DNA of 64,000 bases. Source: Candidatus Methanosuratincola sp. Its GTDB lineage: Archaea > Thermoproteota > Methanomethylicia > Methanomethylicales > Methanomethylicaceae. Of the stretch, positions 35,074 through 43,945 are shown one piece after another. The number at the start of each line of letters is the position of its first letter. Positions within the stretch are counted from its first letter, which is position 1. The notes under the pieces are model-generated. The model made no database searches. It was not told the origin of the DNA and saw only the letters and a program-made list of their open reading frames with translations. A program made the translations under genes and the position numbers. Location: contig JACIVP010000004.1 of assembly GCA_014361455.1 (NCBI GenBank), forward strand, positions 1-64,000, written 5' to 3'.

Positions 35074-35403
35074 ATGGCTTTTAGAGTCGCATCCCTCTCC
35101 GAGGTCCCGCCAGGCTCAATGAGATCCTTCACGGTTTCTGGGAAAGAAATACTTGTGGCCAACCTTAATGGGAGGCTTTACGCGATGGATAGCAGGTGCT
35201 CGCACAGGAATGGTGACCTCTCAAAGGGCACCCTTGACGGCACGGTCGTGACCTGCCCCCTCCATGGGTCGAAGTTCGACTTGGCGACAGGGAAATCCAT
35301 TTCTGGGCCAAAGTTGGGCCAGATCAAAATGAAGATCTCTGATCTGAAGTCCTACCCAGTTAAGGTCGATGAAGGCTCAATAATGGTGGATGTACCTGAA
35401 TAA
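35074..35403 (+). CDS. Rieske-type ferredoxin
   Basis: About 109 residues. The two Rieske boxes are CSH (RCSHRNGDL) and CPLH (VTCPLHGSKFD), binding a 2Fe-2S cluster through two Cys and two His. There is no membrane anchor, so it is a soluble electron carrier like those of oxygenase or nitrite-reductase systems. ATG 35074 (MAFRVASLSEVPPG) is preferred; TTG 35059 adds five residues. An AT-rich TATATATAT at 34991-34999 may be the promoter. The Lpd-like gene starts 25 nt downstream, so the two may work together. Confidence 0.9.
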   Translation: MAFRVASLSEVPPGSMRSFTVSGKEILVANLNGRLYAMDSRCSHRNGDLSKGTLDGTVVTCPLHGSKFDLATGKSISGPKLGQIKMKISDLKSYPVKVDEGSIMVDVPE

Positions 35404-35428
35404 ATAGCTGCTGCAAAAGGTGACTGTG

Positions 35429-36814
35429 ATGAAGTTCGATCTCATAGTTATAGGCAGCGGCTCCGGGCTCGACGTGGCTGCGGCTGCAGCGGGCAGAGGT
35501 CTCAGCGTGGCGATTATAGAAAAGGGTCCATTGGGCGGGACCTGCCTGAACCGCGGGTGCATACCCTCGAAGATGCTTATACACAGTGCCGATGTCATGG
35601 AGACCATCAAAGGGGCTGAGAAATTCGGGATAAACGTGAAGGGATGCGAGGTTAACTATCCGTCCATTGTGGATCGGGTCACATCTGAGGTGGATTCAGA
35701 GTCTAAGTCTATAGAAGAGGCACTGCTGCGTTCAGAAAACCCTGTCCTTTTCAAGGGGATCGGTAGCTTCACAGGGCCGAAGCAGGTTCGGGTGAACGGG
35801 GAGGAGATCACGGCTGAGAAGATCCTCATTGCAGCAGGGAGCCGCCCCAAGATCCCTAAAATAGATGGTCTATCGGAGGCTGGCTTCATCACCAGCGACG
35901 AGGCCCTGCGCCTCAGGGAACAGCCAAGGACCCTCACCATCATTGGGGGCGGATACATTGCCGCAGAGCTGGCGCACTTCTTCGGCTCGCTCGGGACAGA
36001 GGTCAATATAGTCCACAGAAATGAGGTGCTGCTGAACAACGAGGACGAGGAAGTTGCGCGGGCGTTCACCGGGATAGCGTCCAAAAAGTACCATGTTCTC
36101 ACCTCCTCCGAGCCAGTCTCAGTGAGGCGCCAGGCTGGTGTTTATGAGGTTGCCGTCAAGAACCTCAAGGAATCATCCACTGTGACATTGGAGTCAGACC
36201 AGCTCTTGGTGGCTGCTGGGAGGGTGCCAAACTCGGACCTGCTCGATCTTGGGAAAACCGCCGTCATCGTCGATCATAGGGGATACATAAAGGTGAACGA
36301 GTACCTTGAGACTAATGTGCCTGGCATATTCGCACTTGGCGACATAATCGGAAGGTACCCTTTCAAGCACGCAGCCAACCTCGAGGCAGAGTACGCGCTC
36401 CAAAACATTCTCTCCCCTGAAGAAAAGGTCCCGGTCGATTACACTGCGATGCCTCATGCTGTTTTCGCGTCACCGCAGATAGCCTCCGTCGGGAGCACGG
36501 AGCAGGAGCTCCAGTCCAAAGGCATTGAGTATGTCGCCGCCAAGTGGCAGTACATAGACTCTGGCATGGGCAAGGCAATCGAGGATCGCAACGGATTCGT
36601 GAAGTTCCTCTATGAGAAGAAGGGTCTGAAGATACTGGGGTGCCACATATTGGGCACCGATGCTGCGACCCTGATACACGAGGTTATTGTCGCGATGAAG
36701 AGTGGAAAAGGCGACGCATTCAGCATAATTGAACCTGTGCACGTACATCCTGCTCTGCCCGAGGTCGTCCAGAGGGCAGCCTCGAACATACACTTCCACG
36801 ACCACCAGCACTAG
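35429..36814 (+). CDS. Lpd/mycothione-reductase-like flavin disulfide reductase
   Basis: 461 residues of the class I pyridine-nucleotide disulfide oxidoreductases. FAD motif VIGSGSGLDVAAAAA (~8), redox pair GGTCLNRGCIPSK (~41-46), NAD(P) motif IIGGGYIAAELA, FALGDIIG, and C-terminal HVHPALPEVV whose last His is the base. The ending differs from classical lipoamide dehydrogenase (HAHPTLSE), so another disulfide or quinone substrate is possible. No 2-oxoacid dehydrogenase E1/E2 genes are nearby. ATG 35429 has AGGTGA 5 nt upstream. Its His-rich end (HFHDHQH) is unusual. Confidence 0.88.
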   Translation: MKFDLIVIGSGSGLDVAAAAAGRGLSVAIIEKGPLGGTCLNRGCIPSKMLIHSADVMETIKGAEKFGINVKGCEVNYPSIVDRVTSEVDSESKSIEEALLRSENPVLFKGIGSFTGPKQVRVNGEEITAEKILIAAGSRPKIPKIDGLSEAGFITSDEALRLREQPRTLTIIGGGYIAAELAHFFGSLGTEVNIVHRNEVLLNNEDEEVARAFTGIASKKYHVLTSSEPVSVRRQAGVYEVAVKNLKESSTVTLESDQLLVAAGRVPNSDLLDLGKTAVIVDHRGYIKVNEYLETNVPGIFALGDIIGRYPFKHAANLEAEYALQNILSPEEKVPVDYTAMPHAVFASPQIASVGSTEQELQSKGIEYVAAKWQYIDSGMGKAIEDRNGFVKFLYEKKGLKILGCHILGTDAATLIHEVIVAMKSGKGDAFSIIEPVHVHPALPEVVQRAASNIHFHDHQH

Positions 36815-36815
36815 G

Positions 36816-37565
36816 TCAGCTCATCTTCTTGAAGGCATACGTGCCTACCGCCACAAGCACCGCAACATAGACTGCGGCGACCCCGAGGTCAATTGCCATC
36901 GGGAAGCTGTTCAGGTCAAGCAATGCCCCCCTCATCCCGTCGACTATGTAGGTGAGCGGATTGGCATAGGTAACCCAGCTCAGCCATCCTGGCAGGTTGT
37001 CTATCGGATATAGCGCCCCGCTGAGGAAGAAGAGGGGCATGATCAAGAAGGACTGGACCAGTCCGACTCCCTCAAAGCTCGTCATCTGGGACCCTATCGC
37101 AAGCCCGAGACTCGTCGTGCCCATCGCTAGGAGGATCACAAAGAGAACCACCGCCCCCAAAGAGTATGCTGTATAGGTTATCCCAAACAGGGGTCCGAAT
37201 AGGATGATTATCCCGCTCTGTATGAACCCGTCTGTGCACCCGCCGAGCATCTTGCCCACGAATATCGAGGCTCTGCTCATTGGAGAGACGAGGACCTCCT
37301 TGAAGAAGTCGATTTTCTTGTCCCAGACCACATAAAGCCCGAAGAAGATCGTTGTGAAGAGGACAACGAGCATCAGCACTCCGGGGAATATGAATGCTTG
37401 GTATCCTGCCTCCCCGACGGATATCGATGCGCCGAGCCCGCCCCCGAACGCCACCATCCATATCAGCGGGTTCACTGTCGAGGAGACGAGGCGCGACTTC
37501 TCCCTGAGGAAAACCTTGACCTCCCTATACCAAAGCGCATAGATCCCCCAAAGATCACTCATCAC
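36816..37565 (-). CDS. ABC-2 type transporter permease
   Basis: 249 residues with six membrane segments, ABC-2 family pattern (LWYREVKVFLREKSRLVSS at the N-terminus, then VLVSPMSRASIFVGK). It is the membrane partner of the ATPase, whose stop overlaps its start by 4 nt. Such DrrAB-like pairs export drugs, lipids or glycans; the substrate is unknown. Confidence 0.88.
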   Translation of the reverse strand: MMSDLWGIYALWYREVKVFLREKSRLVSSTVNPLIWMVAFGGGLGASISVGEAGYQAFIFPGVLMLVVLFTTIFFGLYVVWDKKIDFFKEVLVSPMSRASIFVGKMLGGCTDGFIQSGIIILFGPLFGITYTAYSLGAVVLFVILLAMGTTSLGLAIGSQMTSFEGVGLVQSFLIMPLFFLSGALYPIDNLPGWLSWVTYANPLTYIVDGMRGALLDLNSFPMAIDLGVAAVYVAVLVAVGTYAFKKMS

Positions 37566-38518
37566 GAATCAGCCCTCGCGTAGATTTCCGCCACATCATC
37601 CGCAGGCTCCTCCCTTATCTCCTTTCCAGTGATCTGCAGGAAGACATCGTTGAGTGTCGGCTCCCTCAGCTCGACGAACGAAACCTCCCCCAGATTAAGG
37701 AGGACCTCTTGGATATGAGCGCCCCCCTCATTAAGAATTATCGTGACAATGCCATCCTTGTAATCAGCCTTCGTGACATAGGGAAGCCCCTTTATGTACT
37801 CGAGCTTTGGATGTTCCACCTTCGCCCTTATCATGCTCTTGCCTACCTTCATCTTCAGTATGGAAGGCGAATCGAGTGCCTTGATCTCCCCATGGTCAAT
37901 TATCGCTACGCGGTCGCAGAGCGAGTCCGCCTCTTCCATATAATGGGTTGTTACTATGATCGTCACGCCCTGCTCCTCTGAGAGCCTGCCTATATACTCC
38001 CAGATGTGCTGCCTCGTCTGTGGGTCCAAGCCGAGGGTCGGCTCGTCTAGGAAGAGGATCTTCGGTTCATGGAGGAGTCCCCTTGCGAGCTCCAGCCGCC
38101 TTCTCATACCTCCTGAGTATGTCTTGACAAGGTCATTCGCCCTGTCTGTTAGATCGACCAGTTCCAACGCCTTGCCTATCCTCCTCTTCCTCTCCTCCTT
38201 CGCTACCCCATACATCAGGGCATGGAGGTAGAGGTTTTCCCTCCCAGTCAGTATCTCGTCCGAGCTGGGCGTCTGGAAGACCATGCCTATGGACTCCCTG
38301 ACTTTACCAGGCTCCTTCCTGACATCATAGCCGTTGACCTTGGCTGTCCCTTCGGTCGGAGGGAGGAGGGTGGTCAGCATGGAGAGCAACGTAGTCTTGC
38401 CAGCCCCGTTAGGACCTAGGAGCCCAAAGATCTCCCCCTCCTCAATGGAGAGGTCCACACGGTTCACGGCGGTGATGTTCTTGTACCTCTTAGTTATCCC
38501 GAAAGTCTGGATTATCAT
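37562..38518 (-). CDS. ABC-2 type transporter ATPase (DrrA-like)
   Basis: 318 residues from ATG 38518. Walker A GPNGAGKTTLL, signature YSGGMRRRLELARG, Walker B ILFLDEPTLGLD and H-loop TTHYMEEAD are intact, and a ~100-residue C-terminal domain follows as in DrrA/CcmA exporters. It energises the downstream permease. An earlier in-frame start at 38527 is possible. The intergenic region before it (to 38784) holds no gene but carries a short motif also found near 44.12 kb. Confidence 0.9.
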   Translation of the reverse strand: MIIQTFGITKRYKNITAVNRVDLSIEEGEIFGLLGPNGAGKTTLLSMLTTLLPPTEGTAKVNGYDVRKEPGKVRESIGMVFQTPSSDEILTGRENLYLHALMYGVAKEERKRRIGKALELVDLTDRANDLVKTYSGGMRRRLELARGLLHEPKILFLDEPTLGLDPQTRQHIWEYIGRLSEEQGVTIIVTTHYMEEADSLCDRVAIIDHGEIKALDSPSILKMKVGKSMIRAKVEHPKLEYIKGLPYVTKADYKDGIVTIILNEGGAHIQEVLLNLGEVSFVELREPTLNDVFLQITGKEIREEPADDVAEIYARADS

Positions 38519-38784
38519 AAGCCCCAACCCAGTTCGTCATCAATTCTGCCTTTAACTTTATCGGCGGGGGTCCCCTTCAGATAGGGAGGAGCAGTTTATG
38601 CATAATCAATCCTTCTTTTACTGCTTTGGCAGGGGAGTTCATTTCATAACACGCGCGACAAGACGCTCCCCGCCCAGCCCATGATCAGATGACGGGTCGC
38701 CAGTCCAATGCCAAATACCTGTGCCCGCAATTAATATCCGAATTTATAGATATGTTTATATTGCCTTTTGCATGAAGTGCGATT

Positions 38785-39123
38785 ATGGATCTCTCAAATG
38801 ATCGTATCACAGAGGTGAGGACAGACATCCTCAAGGCACTCTGCGACCCCGTCCGACTTAACATTATTTATGCGCTCAAGGATGGGGAGCGGTGCGTATG
38901 CGAGCTGATCCCTTTGTTGAGGAGATCCCAGTCCACTGTATCGAAGGACCTGGACATGCTCTACAGGTTTGGGATACTTGGGAGGCGCACTGAGGGCAAG
39001 AAGACTATATATTGGATCTTAAGCGAGGGGGTATTCAAGATACTCGAAGAGATAGATAAGATAGCCATGAGGTCAATCTCAAACCTGGCAAAGAATTATT
39101 CCGAGTTCGAAAAGGCTCTGTGA
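38785..39123 (+). CDS. ArsR/SmtB-family regulator
   Basis: 112 residues with a winged helix (~15-90): LKALCDPVRLNIIYALKDGERCVCELIPLL, then SQSTVSKDLDMLYRFGIL. The ERCVCEL pair of cysteines at the helix 3 position is like the metal site of ArsR/CadC-type sensors. TATA-like TTTATAG and TTTATATTG lie 20-40 bp upstream. It is divergent from the ABC exporter operon, a plausible target. Confidence 0.85.
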   Translation: MDLSNDRITEVRTDILKALCDPVRLNIIYALKDGERCVCELIPLLRRSQSTVSKDLDMLYRFGILGRRTEGKKTIYWILSEGVFKILEEIDKIAMRSISNLAKNYSEFEKAL

Positions 39124-39414
39124 GATGCAGCTCAGCGTCGCTGTTATATCTTCGATTTGAAAAATTGAATTAAGTAAGTTGAGAACAATGAAAGCCTGCC
39201 TGATCAAGAACACGATTAAGAACGCTATAAATGAAAATGGGTTCTTTCTTTAGCCCGAACCCTGCCTCTCCTCTCCTCTCCTTTCCCATCTCCATCCTAT
39301 TTTTTTCCCTTCTCTTCCCTCATTCTCCAGACTGCGGGTTCGAGCGCAAAGCCTAATTATCAAAAAAGGCTCAGTTTTTTAACCTCCATTCATATCCAAT
39401 ACAGGTAGGTGTAG

Positions 39415-40677
39415 TTGGTGGGCTCATCAGAGATATTCAAAAGGGCAACCGAGAGCCTCCTCCTCAAGGATCCCTATGTGGAAAAGGTTTGGAACTTGGT
39501 TGGCGACACCAGCCTCTTCAGAAAGTCGCCCGAGTTCTTGACTTCCTTGCGAAGGGACCTCTTACAGGAGTCTCTTGACTTTTTCCGGAGGCACAGCGCC
39601 TATTACTCTCAGCTCTTCGAGAGGCTGGGGATCGACCCCAAGAGTGCGGATTTCCCGGATCTGGCGAAGCTTGCCGTCCCATCGGATATGCTGAGGGGGG
39701 AGGGTCAAAAAAGGCTCCTTATCGATAGGGTCGAGCAGGGCGGGAGGTACTTCACATCGAGCGGCACGACTGGGAAGGAGCCTGTCAAGATCTACCGGAG
39801 CCAGCTCGACCTTGCCATGATGATAAATACCAACACCCGCCTCTTTGAGCATGTTTATGGGAGCAGGCTCGAGGAGGGGGAGGGGATCGCCCTCTTCTTA
39901 GACGCGCCTGAACCGAGGCAAAAGTTTAGCTTCGTGGCGCTTGTCCAGCTCGCCTTGGAGTGCAAGAACATCGAACTGCTGTATGGGATGGACTTGATCC
40001 ATGGGGAGACCTCAGGAATGCAGTGGCAGAAACTCGTGCCAAACAAGGAGCGCATATTGAAGTTTATGAAGAGCAAGGCGGAGCCCAAGCTCCTCTTCAC
40101 CGCCCCGGCAGAGGTCTACCTTCTTGCCCAAAACTTCGAGAAGATGAATATCCTCAAGCGAATAATTTGCAAGCTGGTCACCGGCATGCCGCCAATCGGG
40201 CTGGGACGGGGAGGCGTTATCGTTACAGGGGGAGGCCCCAAGGGACATGCACTTCCACCCTACGAGGAGATAGTCTCGCTTTCTAGCAAGTATTTCTTGG
40301 CGAACGACGCTTCGGGCACAGAGATCCCGTCGCCCTTCATGGACGTCTTTGGCATGACCGAGGCACTCACTCCGCTCATAGACAAGTACGGATCCGTGAA
40401 CAAGATGCCCCACCCGCTCTCGCACGTATTCCTTCTGGACCCCAAGACATATGAGATGATGGATGACGAGGGGAAGGAGGGCATACTCGGCATATTCAAT
40501 CCATTCGTGACATCCTGGTTAGAGGCATTCTACCCTGGTGATCTGATGTCCTCAATACCCTCGACGAGCTACTACGGAAGGGAGTTCAAGCACATTCGCC
40601 GCTTCACAGTCGAGGAGGGACGGGATCTGCAGCGTGCCTGCGGATGTACCTTGGGAGAGACGGTGACAAAGACGTAG
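39415..40677 (+). CDS. LuxE-like acyl-protein synthetase / adenylate-forming enzyme
   Basis: 420 residues. The adenylate motif TSSGTTGKEPVKIYRS (~114-129) and DVFGMTEALTP fit the LuxE branch of the ANL superfamily, which activates fatty acids for transfer to a protein cysteine. No luxC-type reductase is adjacent. TTG 39415 is the start with AGGTAGGTG just upstream. The C-terminus has CGC (RACGCTLGE) after the ANL core. The natural acyl substrate is unknown. Confidence 0.75.
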   Translation: MVGSSEIFKRATESLLLKDPYVEKVWNLVGDTSLFRKSPEFLTSLRRDLLQESLDFFRRHSAYYSQLFERLGIDPKSADFPDLAKLAVPSDMLRGEGQKRLLIDRVEQGGRYFTSSGTTGKEPVKIYRSQLDLAMMINTNTRLFEHVYGSRLEEGEGIALFLDAPEPRQKFSFVALVQLALECKNIELLYGMDLIHGETSGMQWQKLVPNKERILKFMKSKAEPKLLFTAPAEVYLLAQNFEKMNILKRIICKLVTGMPPIGLGRGGVIVTGGGPKGHALPPYEEIVSLSSKYFLANDASGTEIPSPFMDVFGMTEALTPLIDKYGSVNKMPHPLSHVFLLDPKTYEMMDDEGKEGILGIFNPFVTSWLEAFYPGDLMSSIPSTSYYGREFKHIRRFTVEEGRDLQRACGCTLGETVTKT

Positions 40678-40687
40678 GGGGTATCAG

Positions 40688-41022
40688 ATGCTTTCTTGGA
40701 CCCCTTCTCCGAGCAGCCATGTGCGTTCGCAGAAGAGAAGGCGGGGGAGGAGGCGTCACCTGTCAGAGGCACTCATTAAGAAGGGGCACGGTGTGGTTGC
40801 GCTTGCCATGAGAGCAGCGGCATGCCGGTCCGGTCATCCCCTTGGGCATCTGGGTTCAGCATGTCATTTCGACCTGGCACCAGTGGGCTTGGTGCTAGAG
40901 GGGCAGATGCGGCTGTCCACCATGCAGCCTGCCGCACTCCCAATGGGAAGGTGATCCAGAACAGTGCCTACGGCATAGAGAGGGCAAAGGCGATCTTGGC
41001 TACATGCCCCAACATGATCTAG
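40688..41022 (+). pseudogene. Decayed NAD-dependent epimerase fragment
   Basis: One frame has RRHLSEALIKKGHGVVALAM, the start of a Rossmann epimerase after its glycine loop. About 120 bp later another frame has RGADAAVHHAACRTP and NSAYGIERAKAILATCPNM, the standard next segments. A frameshift near 40900 and the lost glycine motif and remainder of the protein show it is a relic. Confidence 0.7.
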
Positions 41023-41141
41023 TCTGGTCTGCAAGAACCGTCGAATAGCACATCAAAAACGGATACATTTAGGCGCATCTGTGAAAAAGTCCTTAAAAAA
41101 GCTTTATATCAATTCGCAGGTCATTTTACCCTGTGATCGAA

Positions 41142-41426
41142 ATGAAAATAGTTAAAGTCCTTGGCAACGACAGGCGACACAAGGTCTTTGTTTATGCTCT
41201 GAGCACCTGCGCCTGGTGCAAGAAGACGAAGAAGTTTCTTGAGGATCACGGGATTGAGTTCGAATATGTTGACGTGGACCTGTGCTCGAAAGAGGACATC
41301 GAAGTAATCAGGTCAGAACTCGAGAGACGTGGCGCGCCGATGAGCTTCCCATACATAATCATTGATGATAATGTCGGGATACTCGGCTTCAGGGAGGATG
41401 AGCTTAAGGAGGCGCTTGGGGTTTGA
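41142..41426 (+). CDS. Glutaredoxin-like protein
   Basis: About 94 residues of the thioredoxin fold. Redox site STCAWCKKTKKFLEDHGI and YVDVDLCSKEDIE, then the cis-proline loop MSFPYIIIDD. It is a small disulfide reductant. TATA-like CTTTATATC lies at 41102-41110, so either GTG 41133 (leaderless) or ATG 41142 could be used. The stop overlaps the start of the FTR-rubredoxin gene, so they are one operon. Confidence 0.9.
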   Translation: MKIVKVLGNDRRHKVFVYALSTCAWCKKTKKFLEDHGIEFEYVDVDLCSKEDIEVIRSELERRGAPMSFPYIIIDDNVGILGFREDELKEALGV

Positions 41427-41971
41427 CGGGCTTAGAGGAAGCTAAACGGAGGGCTGAAAGCGACGCAAAATCTAGGGGATACTTCTTGAACCCAGACACC
41501 TCTTTCCTTAATGACCTCCTCGCGGGGCTGGTGGAGAACGAGCGCCGGTATGGGTATCCTTCTTGCCCCTGCAGGATTGCGACTGGGAAGTTCGAGCTGG
41601 ACCGTGACATAATATGCCCATGCGACTACAGGGATGCTGATGTGGAGAAATATGGGGCATGCTACTGTGCCCTCTACGTGAGAAAGGACATCTTCGAGGG
41701 AAAAACTCCCCTTAACCCGGTTCCGGAGCGCAGGCCTCCGCAAAAACAGCGGGCCGCAATCTCCGCTGCTGGGACCCCTGTGAGCGTTTCAGTAAAGGCT
41801 GCTGAGAAGCCAGATGTTGAGAAAAAGGAGAGTGGTGCACCAGGCATGAAGCTTTGGTACTGCAAGCAGTGCGGATACGTCGCGCTCAGGGACGAGCCGC
41901 CGTATCTTTGCCCTATCTGCAAGGCAAAGAAAGAGATGTTTGCTGAAGTGAAGCTCGAACTCGTCGGATGA
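41423..41971 (+). CDS. Ferredoxin:thioredoxin reductase catalytic-type protein fused to rubredoxin
   Basis: 182 residues. The FTR-beta-like domain (~1-95) has three CxC pairs at 48/50, 65/67 and 80/82 (CPCR, CPC, CYCAL), which carry a 4Fe-4S cluster next to a redox disulfide. A flexible linker (~96-143) leads to a rubredoxin-like domain with CKQC and CPIC. The fusion would pass electrons from a carrier through the rubredoxin to the cluster and then to the neighbouring glutaredoxin; this path is inference. TTG 41423 overlaps the glutaredoxin stop, with AGGAGG upstream. Confidence 0.9.
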   Translation: MTGLEEAKRRAESDAKSRGYFLNPDTSFLNDLLAGLVENERRYGYPSCPCRIATGKFELDRDIICPCDYRDADVEKYGACYCALYVRKDIFEGKTPLNPVPERRPPQKQRAAISAAGTPVSVSVKAAEKPDVEKKESGAPGMKLWYCKQCGYVALRDEPPYLCPICKAKKEMFAEVKLELVG

Positions 41972-41976
41972 CGGGA

Positions 41977-42129
41977 TCAGGCGCGCCTCACTTCGATCTC
42001 TATTCTATTCCAGTCCTCGCCGACCCCCCTCAATGATGTGACTGCGCCAGAGATCGTTCCAGCAAGTATCCTCGAGACAAATTCGTTCAGGGGCACGTCT
42101 TTGCCATCAACCCGTACGATCGTTTCCAT
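41977..42129 (-). CDS. Small conserved-looking 50-residue protein
   Basis: Starts METIVRVDGKDVPLNEFV and ends WNRIEIEVRRA; a compact alpha/beta sequence without cysteines or membrane segments. GGAGGT lies ~10 nt upstream of the ATG. It sits convergent to the FTR-rubredoxin gene. No function can be assigned. Confidence 0.65.
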   Translation of the reverse strand: METIVRVDGKDVPLNEFVSRILAGTISGAVTSLRGVGEDWNRIEIEVRRA

Positions 42130-42277
42130 TTTGATCTATCACCTCCTTTAACTACCAGATCGCTACAATTGTAACTCCACCTGCTTGTGAATGTATCCCC
42201 CAGGCAGCCGGTTGGTGCGGTAGCTGAAGATCCACGGCGAATTGGACGCCCCTCGCCGGTTGCTCCGTCCTTGGGGC

Positions 42278-43060
42278 TCAGGAACCCCCTTTTTCTGGGT
42301 ATGCCTCTTTGAAGACCCTTTTGCTCCTTGCGTCAGAGATGGGCTTGCTCAATTTCATCAATACTTCCACAGTCCTCTCCAGAAGCCCCCCGGGGATCCC
42401 GACAAGCATCTCCCCCCACTCCATATCCGTGGCAGAGCGCGATCCGTAGCACCCGAACCCTATCTGGATCTCATTCTTGAGGTAGGTGGCGACCGCAATG
42501 CCCGAGCAGACAGATGCTTCGGTCTGGAGGTCTATCTTCAGGTGGCATCCTTCGTAGTACGTCCAGGTCTGGCACAGCCACATCGCCTGCTCCGGATTAA
42601 CCCTGAGTATTACGACGTCGGGCTCTAAAAGAGCTAGATCCAATGGGGCGACCAGGACACAGGCAACCGAGCCTGGCATCATCTTGGCGTTCGAACCGAG
42701 GCACCTTGAGGCGGCCTCTGGTTTGCCGAAGAGCCCGAGGGCGTGGTGGGCCTCTCCCTTGGATACCTTGTCCTTTACAGGCGCTCCGAAGGAACCTGGG
42801 CCTGGTCCGCACGCCATGTCAGTAGGCTGAACGGCAAGTGCCTTGCCCCATGTTGCCTCCATCACAGCCTGACAGAACCGTATTCTTTTCTGGGGGACTG
42901 AAAAGCCTCCTGGTACGCTCTCCCCTGCCCTCAAAAACTTGACCGCAATGGGGACTTTTTCAATCCCAAGGTTTTCGATCAGCTTCCTAGATATCTCGCG
43001 CTGGTCCAAAAAGCTCACCAACTGATCTCTGGGTGTGGAAAAAATAAGCTTTTTCAGCAT
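42278..43060 (-). CDS. DUF169-family protein
   Basis: 260 residues. IEKVPIAVKFL at ~34-44, CGPGPGSFG, and RVNPEQAMWL with SGIAVATYLKNEIQIGFGCYGSR are typical of DUF169 proteins, common in methanogens and anaerobes, function unknown. The conserved cysteines (RFCQAVMEA, MACGPG, GFGCYGSR) could bind a metal. ATG 43060. The upstream 400 bp hold a dinB relic. Confidence 0.85.
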   Translation of the reverse strand: MLKKLIFSTPRDQLVSFLDQREISRKLIENLGIEKVPIAVKFLRAGESVPGGFSVPQKRIRFCQAVMEATWGKALAVQPTDMACGPGPGSFGAPVKDKVSKGEAHHALGLFGKPEAASRCLGSNAKMMPGSVACVLVAPLDLALLEPDVVILRVNPEQAMWLCQTWTYYEGCHLKIDLQTEASVCSGIAVATYLKNEIQIGFGCYGSRSATDMEWGEMLVGIPGGLLERTVEVLMKLSKPISDARSKRVFKEAYPEKGGS

Positions 43061-43094
43061 GGGGGTTTACCATTGCGGGACTTTGGTCTTACTG

Positions 43095-43450
43095 TCACTC
43101 GGTGTAGCTTGCAAGTGGCGTTTGCCCCTTTTCTCTTGTGAAATCAGATATGTGGACCCGATCCTTCTTAGCTCCTTGTCAGTGCTTTTGAGAAATTTCC
43201 TGAAAAGTTCAGCGCTCTCCCCTTCAGAATTCCCAAATCGTCGGTGGGCGCTGGCAGCCTCTTCGTCCTAGTCTTTCTTTATGCCCAGATCAGAGGTAAT
43301 TGCTATGATCCCGATCGTCCTGAAGAGGGTGCCTTCCCCGACCGCCCTTTTGTGTATCTCTTCGCAGATCCCCTCCACATTTGGCAACACCAAATTCGGA
43401 TCTTTCGTGTTTTCCTTTAGGGTGACTATCCTGCTCATAGATCCTGCCTC
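43095..43450 (-). pseudogene. 3' relic of a DinB/Dpo4-type DNA polymerase IV
   Basis: Frames on the minus strand spell the little-finger domain of a Y-family polymerase in pieces: RIVTLKENTKDPNLVLP and GTLFRTIGIIAITSDLGIK, then after an in-frame TAG KRLPAPTDDLGILKGRAL, then ELFRKFLKSTDKELRRIG, then VHISDFTREKG. At least one stop and two frameshifts separate them, and the N-terminal ~250 residues are absent. Confidence 0.8.
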
Positions 43451-43525
43451 CCCCCTCCCTTCGGAGATGCATGCCACTCCAAGATGCAACACAGCCGCCT
43501 ATAGCATGGCACTCCCGTACGAGCG

Positions 43526-43945
43526 TCATGCTATGTAGCTTGGGCTCTTGCCTTTCGGGGCTTCTTGCTGCTGGATGGTCGGCAGCGGTATCGGAGGAGG
43601 TATGTTCAGGGACCTCGCCAGGAAGATCCCTTCAATGAAGGAGATATTTGAGATCGACTGGAGCACGACTGGCGGCAGGATCTTCTTCTCCTCAAAGTTC
43701 CTCTTCACTTCCTCGAGCTCTTTCTCATTCCCGGACACTTTGGCTACACCTTTCAGGGTGAGGTTAGCGATCGCCGGGTTGTAATTCACTGCAAATACGA
43801 AGTCAACCTCAAGCATTCCGTGAGCCTGTGTTATCTTCGTGATGCTTATGTTTGTCGTGACCTGAAGGTTTGTGATTCCCCCCTCAAGGTCTATCAATCT
43901 CTCGCCTGATATGTGGCTCAGGCTCACGTTTACGACATTGACCAT
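43526..43945 (-). CDS. SecB-like chaperone-fold protein
   Basis: About 139 residues. The middle has VDFVFAVNYNPAIANLTLKGVAKVSG and the end ILPPVVLQSISNISFIEGIFLARSLNIPPPIPLP, a pattern close to SecB and to SecB-like archaeal proteins. These bind unfolded or secretory proteins, or pair with toxins; none is seen here. A TATA-like TTAAATAGC at 43979-43987 places the transcript start near 43957, so ATG 43945 rather than 43966 is chosen. Confidence 0.55.
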   Translation of the reverse strand: MVNVVNVSLSHISGERLIDLEGGITNLQVTTNISITKITQAHGMLEVDFVFAVNYNPAIANLTLKGVAKVSGNEKELEEVKRNFEEKKILPPVVLQSISNISFIEGIFLARSLNIPPPIPLPTIQQQEAPKGKSPSYIA

